Positions 63,510-64,000 of a stretch of DNA of 64,000 nt are shown piece after piece; position 1 is the stretch's first letter, and every line of letters starts with the position of its first letter. The notes under the pieces were generated by a model that saw only the letters and a program-made list of their open reading frames with translations, was not told the origin of the DNA and made no database searches. Location: positions 2,610,501-2,674,500 of the forward strand of contig NZ_CP075175.1 of the NCBI RefSeq assembly GCF_021223605.1, written 5' to 3'. The stretch is from Paenibacillus sp. 481. Lineage in GTDB: Bacteria; Bacillota; Bacilli; Paenibacillales; Paenibacillaceae. A program made the translations under genes and the position numbers.

Positions 63510-64000
63510 TCAGGTTTGCCGATTCACCGCTTTTGGCACCTTCTTTTTTCGTTGCGGACGTTGCGATACCCACAAGGCAAATGGAATGAGCAGGCCCATA
63601 ACAAAGGCGAGCACGGGCCACAGCTCGGTCGTCTGAAAGCCTTGCACCACGACATCGTCCTGCAAGTTAGCAACGCCGAACAAAATGAGCGCAGCGGTGG
63701 GTGCGGTAAGCCAACGATTTTCCGCGATGCGGCATACGTAGGCAAGTGAATTCGAACAGGCTTCAAACAACAGCGTAAGTTTAATGAAAAAGCCGCTAAG
63801 CCACACAGTAGACAACAGCGCTTCAACTCGAAACGTTTTTAATCCAATCCCCCAACGGTCGACTAGTGAATAGGTGGCGTATGCGTTGTGCTTCGTATTG
63901 ATCGGCCCATAGACGAGCAAAGCTGCCACAATAAAGATCAGTAAGATGAAGCTTCCAATCAACATCCCTTTCGCAAATGATCGAGCACGAGGGCGATCGA
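63510..64000 (-). CDS. Spore germination permease, GerAB/GerKB family, C-terminal part (continues past window)
   Basis: The frame remains open to the right edge, so only the last about 163 residues are seen. Helices such as SFILLIFIVAALLVYGPINT, FFIKLTLLFEACSNSLAYV and LWPVLAFVMGLLIPFALWV, and the basic tail RPQRKKKVP, fit the GerAB-type amino-acid-permease-like subunit of nutrient germinant receptors in the spore inner membrane. A germinant-receptor operon (gerA and gerC) would be expected beyond the window. The 63306-63509 gap holds a short GATGAAAAGTTG-like repeat only. Confidence 0.75.
   Translation of the reverse strand, partial: DRPRARSFAKGMLIGSFILLIFIVAALLVYGPINTKHNAYATYSLVDRWGIGLKTFRVEALLSTVWLSGFFIKLTLLFEACSNSLAYVCRIAENRWLTAPTAALILFGVANLQDDVVVQGFQTTELWPVLAFVMGLLIPFALWVSQRPQRKKKVPKAVNRQT

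Overview
The window reads as a chromosomal segment of an endospore-forming Bacillota, most likely a Paenibacillus or close relative. The grounds are a GerAB-type spore germination permease at the right edge, a BclA-like collagen glycoprotein gene, Gram-positive Shine-Dalgarno sequences, several Bacillota-style cis elements (T-box, TPP, preQ1 and purine riboswitches; Fur and Zur boxes), and a GlnRS gene. I see no rRNA, tRNA, CRISPR array, transposase or prophage.

Layout: 1-12.9 kb holds the end of hrpB, a KtrB/D potassium channel subunit, small transporters (EamA, two MFS, YjiH), an NADH oxidase with its own promoter, an MgtC-like protein and a DUF418 membrane protein. 13-14.8 kb is a guanine-class purine riboswitch in front of a COG2509 FAD-dependent dehydrogenase. 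15-18 kb is a probable spore-surface island: a collagen-like protein converging on two translationally coupled paralogues. 18.3-22.3 kb has a formate/nitrite channel, a Zur-box-controlled Cys-poor ribosomal protein L33, an agmatine-deiminase-family enzyme and a DcuA/B carrier. 22.6-25.2 kb is a Fur-controlled asbC-asbF pair (3,4-dihydroxybenzoate formation and activation) without the rest of a petrobactin locus. 25.3-30.7 kb has a polyprenyl diphosphate synthase pair, PadR, a preQ1-riboswitch-controlled YhhQ transporter, a ZIP transporter and a YbgA protein. 30.8-34.8 kb is a TPP-riboswitch-controlled thiamine-precursor ABC operon interrupted by a microsatellite-like insertion.

34.8-42.8 kb contains DinB, YczE/YitT, LacI and TatD genes, then a two-component system followed by a three-gene lantibiotic-immunity-type ABC exporter. 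43.2-48.0 kb has an Na+/H+ antiporter and a Fur-controlled hydroxamate-siderophore uptake set (fhuD-fhuB-fhuG, no ATPase). 48.0-51.6 kb has a T-box(Ile)-ilvA unit and glnS. 51.7-56.4 kb has an MFS carrier, an oxidoreductase/TIM-barrel sugar pair and an NlpC/P60 hydrolase. 57-64 kb has an erythromycin-esterase-like protein, an unusual single-polypeptide histidine kinase-response regulator with a Sensor-domain partner, an M23 peptidase, an M24 aminopeptidase and the truncated germination permease.

The leads most worth following are: the guanine-class riboswitch whose terminator uses the aptamer 3' strand; a bipartite dispersed repeat present twice (about 16.6 and 43.0 kb); the membrane-tethered HK-RR fusion; the orphan asbCF module; the coupled paralogue pair beside the collagen gene; and a general tendency to simple-sequence expansion both between genes and inside protein linkers. 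All functional calls come from reading the sequence and remembered family features; no database search was run.
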